Below are positions 61,121 to 64,000 of a stretch of DNA of 64,000 nt, piece after piece; position 1 is the stretch's first letter, and every line of letters begins with the position of its first letter. Origin of the DNA: Clostridium omnivorum. GTDB lineage: Bacteria > Bacillota > Clostridia > Clostridiales > Clostridiaceae. Made by a program: the position numbers and the translations under genes. The notes beneath the pieces are model-generated. The model did no database searches. It worked only from the letters and a program-made list of their open reading frames with translations, and was not told where the DNA came from. The stretch lies in the NCBI RefSeq assembly GCF_026012015.1, contig NZ_BRXR01000001.1, forward strand, positions 1,426,001 to 1,490,000, read 5' to 3'.

Positions 61121-61210
61121 GTAAAAGTGCTAAATGCACTTTTACGGGTAAATAGTCAGCGGCAGCTGACTTGGTTCTGTTACCCCGTCGTACCAAGGGG
61201 AGGCAGAAAT
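61121..61210 (+). repeat. Structured repeat element B
   Basis: Plus strand: hairpin GTAAAAGTGC-TAAAT-GCACTTTTAC (61121-61145), GGGTAA (61146-61151), inner hairpin AGTCAGC/GCTGACT, TTACCC (61180-61185), CGTCGTACCAAGGGGAGGC. The final GGGGAGGC can pair with GCCTCCCC of the 5S relic just before the element. Confidence 0.75.
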
Positions 61211-61213
61211 AAG

Positions 61214-61244
61214 AAAAAAACACCAAGCTTTTATGCTTAGTGTT
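61214..61244 (-). terminator. rRNA operon terminator
   Basis: Ten-bp stem AACACTAAGC/GCTTGGTGTT (one G-U) then T7 on the minus strand, directly after 5S. Confidence 0.9.
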
Positions 61245-61252
61245 TCTATTTA

Positions 61253-61369
61253 ACCTGGCAGCGTCCTACTCTTCCACAGGGCCTCCCCTGCAGTACCATC
61301 GGCGCTAAGAAGCTTAACCTTCGTGTTCGGAATGGGAACGGGTGTTACCTTCTTGCCATTACCACCAGA
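61253..61369 (-). rRNA. rrf: 5S ribosomal RNA
   Basis: About 117 nt. The 5' end TCTGGTGGTAATGGC pairs with the 3' end CGCTGCCAGG to close helix I; CCCGTTCCCATTCCGAAC is the conserved loop B/C region. Ends are placed by helix I and may be off by a base or two. Last gene of the operon. Confidence 0.95.
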
Positions 61370-61373
61370 TAAC

Positions 61374-61448
61374 TGGCTCCGTGGAGAGGACTCGAACCTC
61401 CAACCCTTCGGTTAACAGCCGAATGCTCCGCCATTGAGCTACCACGGA
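61374..61448 (-). tRNA. tRNA-Asn (anticodon GTT)
   Basis: 75 nt with encoded CCA. Acceptor stem TCCGTGG/CCACGGA, discriminator G, anticodon stem TTCGG/CCGAA around CTGTTAA (anticodon GTT), T arm GGTTCGAGTCC. It lies between 23S and 5S, an arrangement common in Clostridial rRNA operons. Confidence 0.97.
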
Positions 61449-61500
61449 AAACTTATTGAAAGAATGTTATTCTCTCAAGACTGAACAGATTAAGAATATT

Positions 61501-64000
<2,500 letters not shown>

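Noticed and set aside
60871..61210. CRISPR array
   Set aside because: The repeats are few, differ in sequence and orientation, and are not separated by uniform spacers.

Overview
The window comes from a low-GC, anaerobic, Clostridium-like Firmicute. This is inferred from the strong AT bias, AGGAGG-type ribosome binding sites, frequent GTG starts, an oxygen-independent gene set (citrate lyase, Na+-pumping oxaloacetate decarboxylase, DUF1667-type glycerol-3-phosphate dehydrogenase relatives) and the sequence of the rRNA genes. I see no transposase, phage gene or CRISPR array.

Layout. 1-0.35 kb: tail of a chemotaxis receptor. 0.4-10.4 kb (minus strand): a GltD-like flavoprotein, then a five-gene Na+-translocating oxaloacetate decarboxylase operon with an unusually split gamma subunit, then citrate lyase genes citD-citE-citF-citX behind a promoter with two 13-bp direct repeats, then citG and a GntR/FCD regulator. 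Citrate would be cleaved to acetate and oxaloacetate, and the latter decarboxylated to pyruvate while exporting Na+. The lyase ligase citC and a recognisable citrate carrier are absent from the window. 10.5-16 kb: a hybrid histidine kinase, a divergent OmpR-type regulator, and an AbrB-type membrane protein divergent from a LysR regulator. 16-24.5 kb: DNA alkylation repair pair (alkA, ogt), a TetR-TauE/SafE pair with a clear promoter and operator, a GH13 amylase-family enzyme, a cyclase-family hydrolase, an MFS exporter behind a probable transcription attenuator, a CPBP protease and coaD.

24.7-32.3 kb (plus strand): a GntR regulator followed by a five-gene operon of GlpA-like and FAD oxidoreductases, DUF1667, FGGY kinase and an alkyl-DHAP-synthase-like flavoprotein, probably catabolising an unidentified polyol or its phosphate. 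32.4-38 kb: an ECF sigma/anti-sigma pair with a self-type promoter, an enterochelin-esterase-like hydrolase, small membrane proteins, and yjdF preceded by a yjdF-type riboswitch. 38-51.5 kb: a large operon (membrane protein, ABC transporter, coiled-coil protein, MoxR ATPase, DUF58, two VWA proteins, a serpin-like lipoprotein). 51.6-60.5 kb: an orphan PqqD protein, two tandem OPT transporters, a ROK glucokinase, two overlapping small genes and an EF-G paralogue.

60.5-64 kb holds the 3' end of an rRNA operon on the minus strand (23S - tRNA-Asn - 5S). Beyond the 5S lies the most unusual structure here: a 249-bp-period tandem duplication made of an rRNA terminator, a broken copy of the 5S 3' end and three compact hairpin elements. 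A fourth element of the same architecture sits between direct repeats in the coaD leader 36 kb away. Stem sequences differ between copies with compensating changes, which argues for selection on, or a mobility mechanism using, the folded form.
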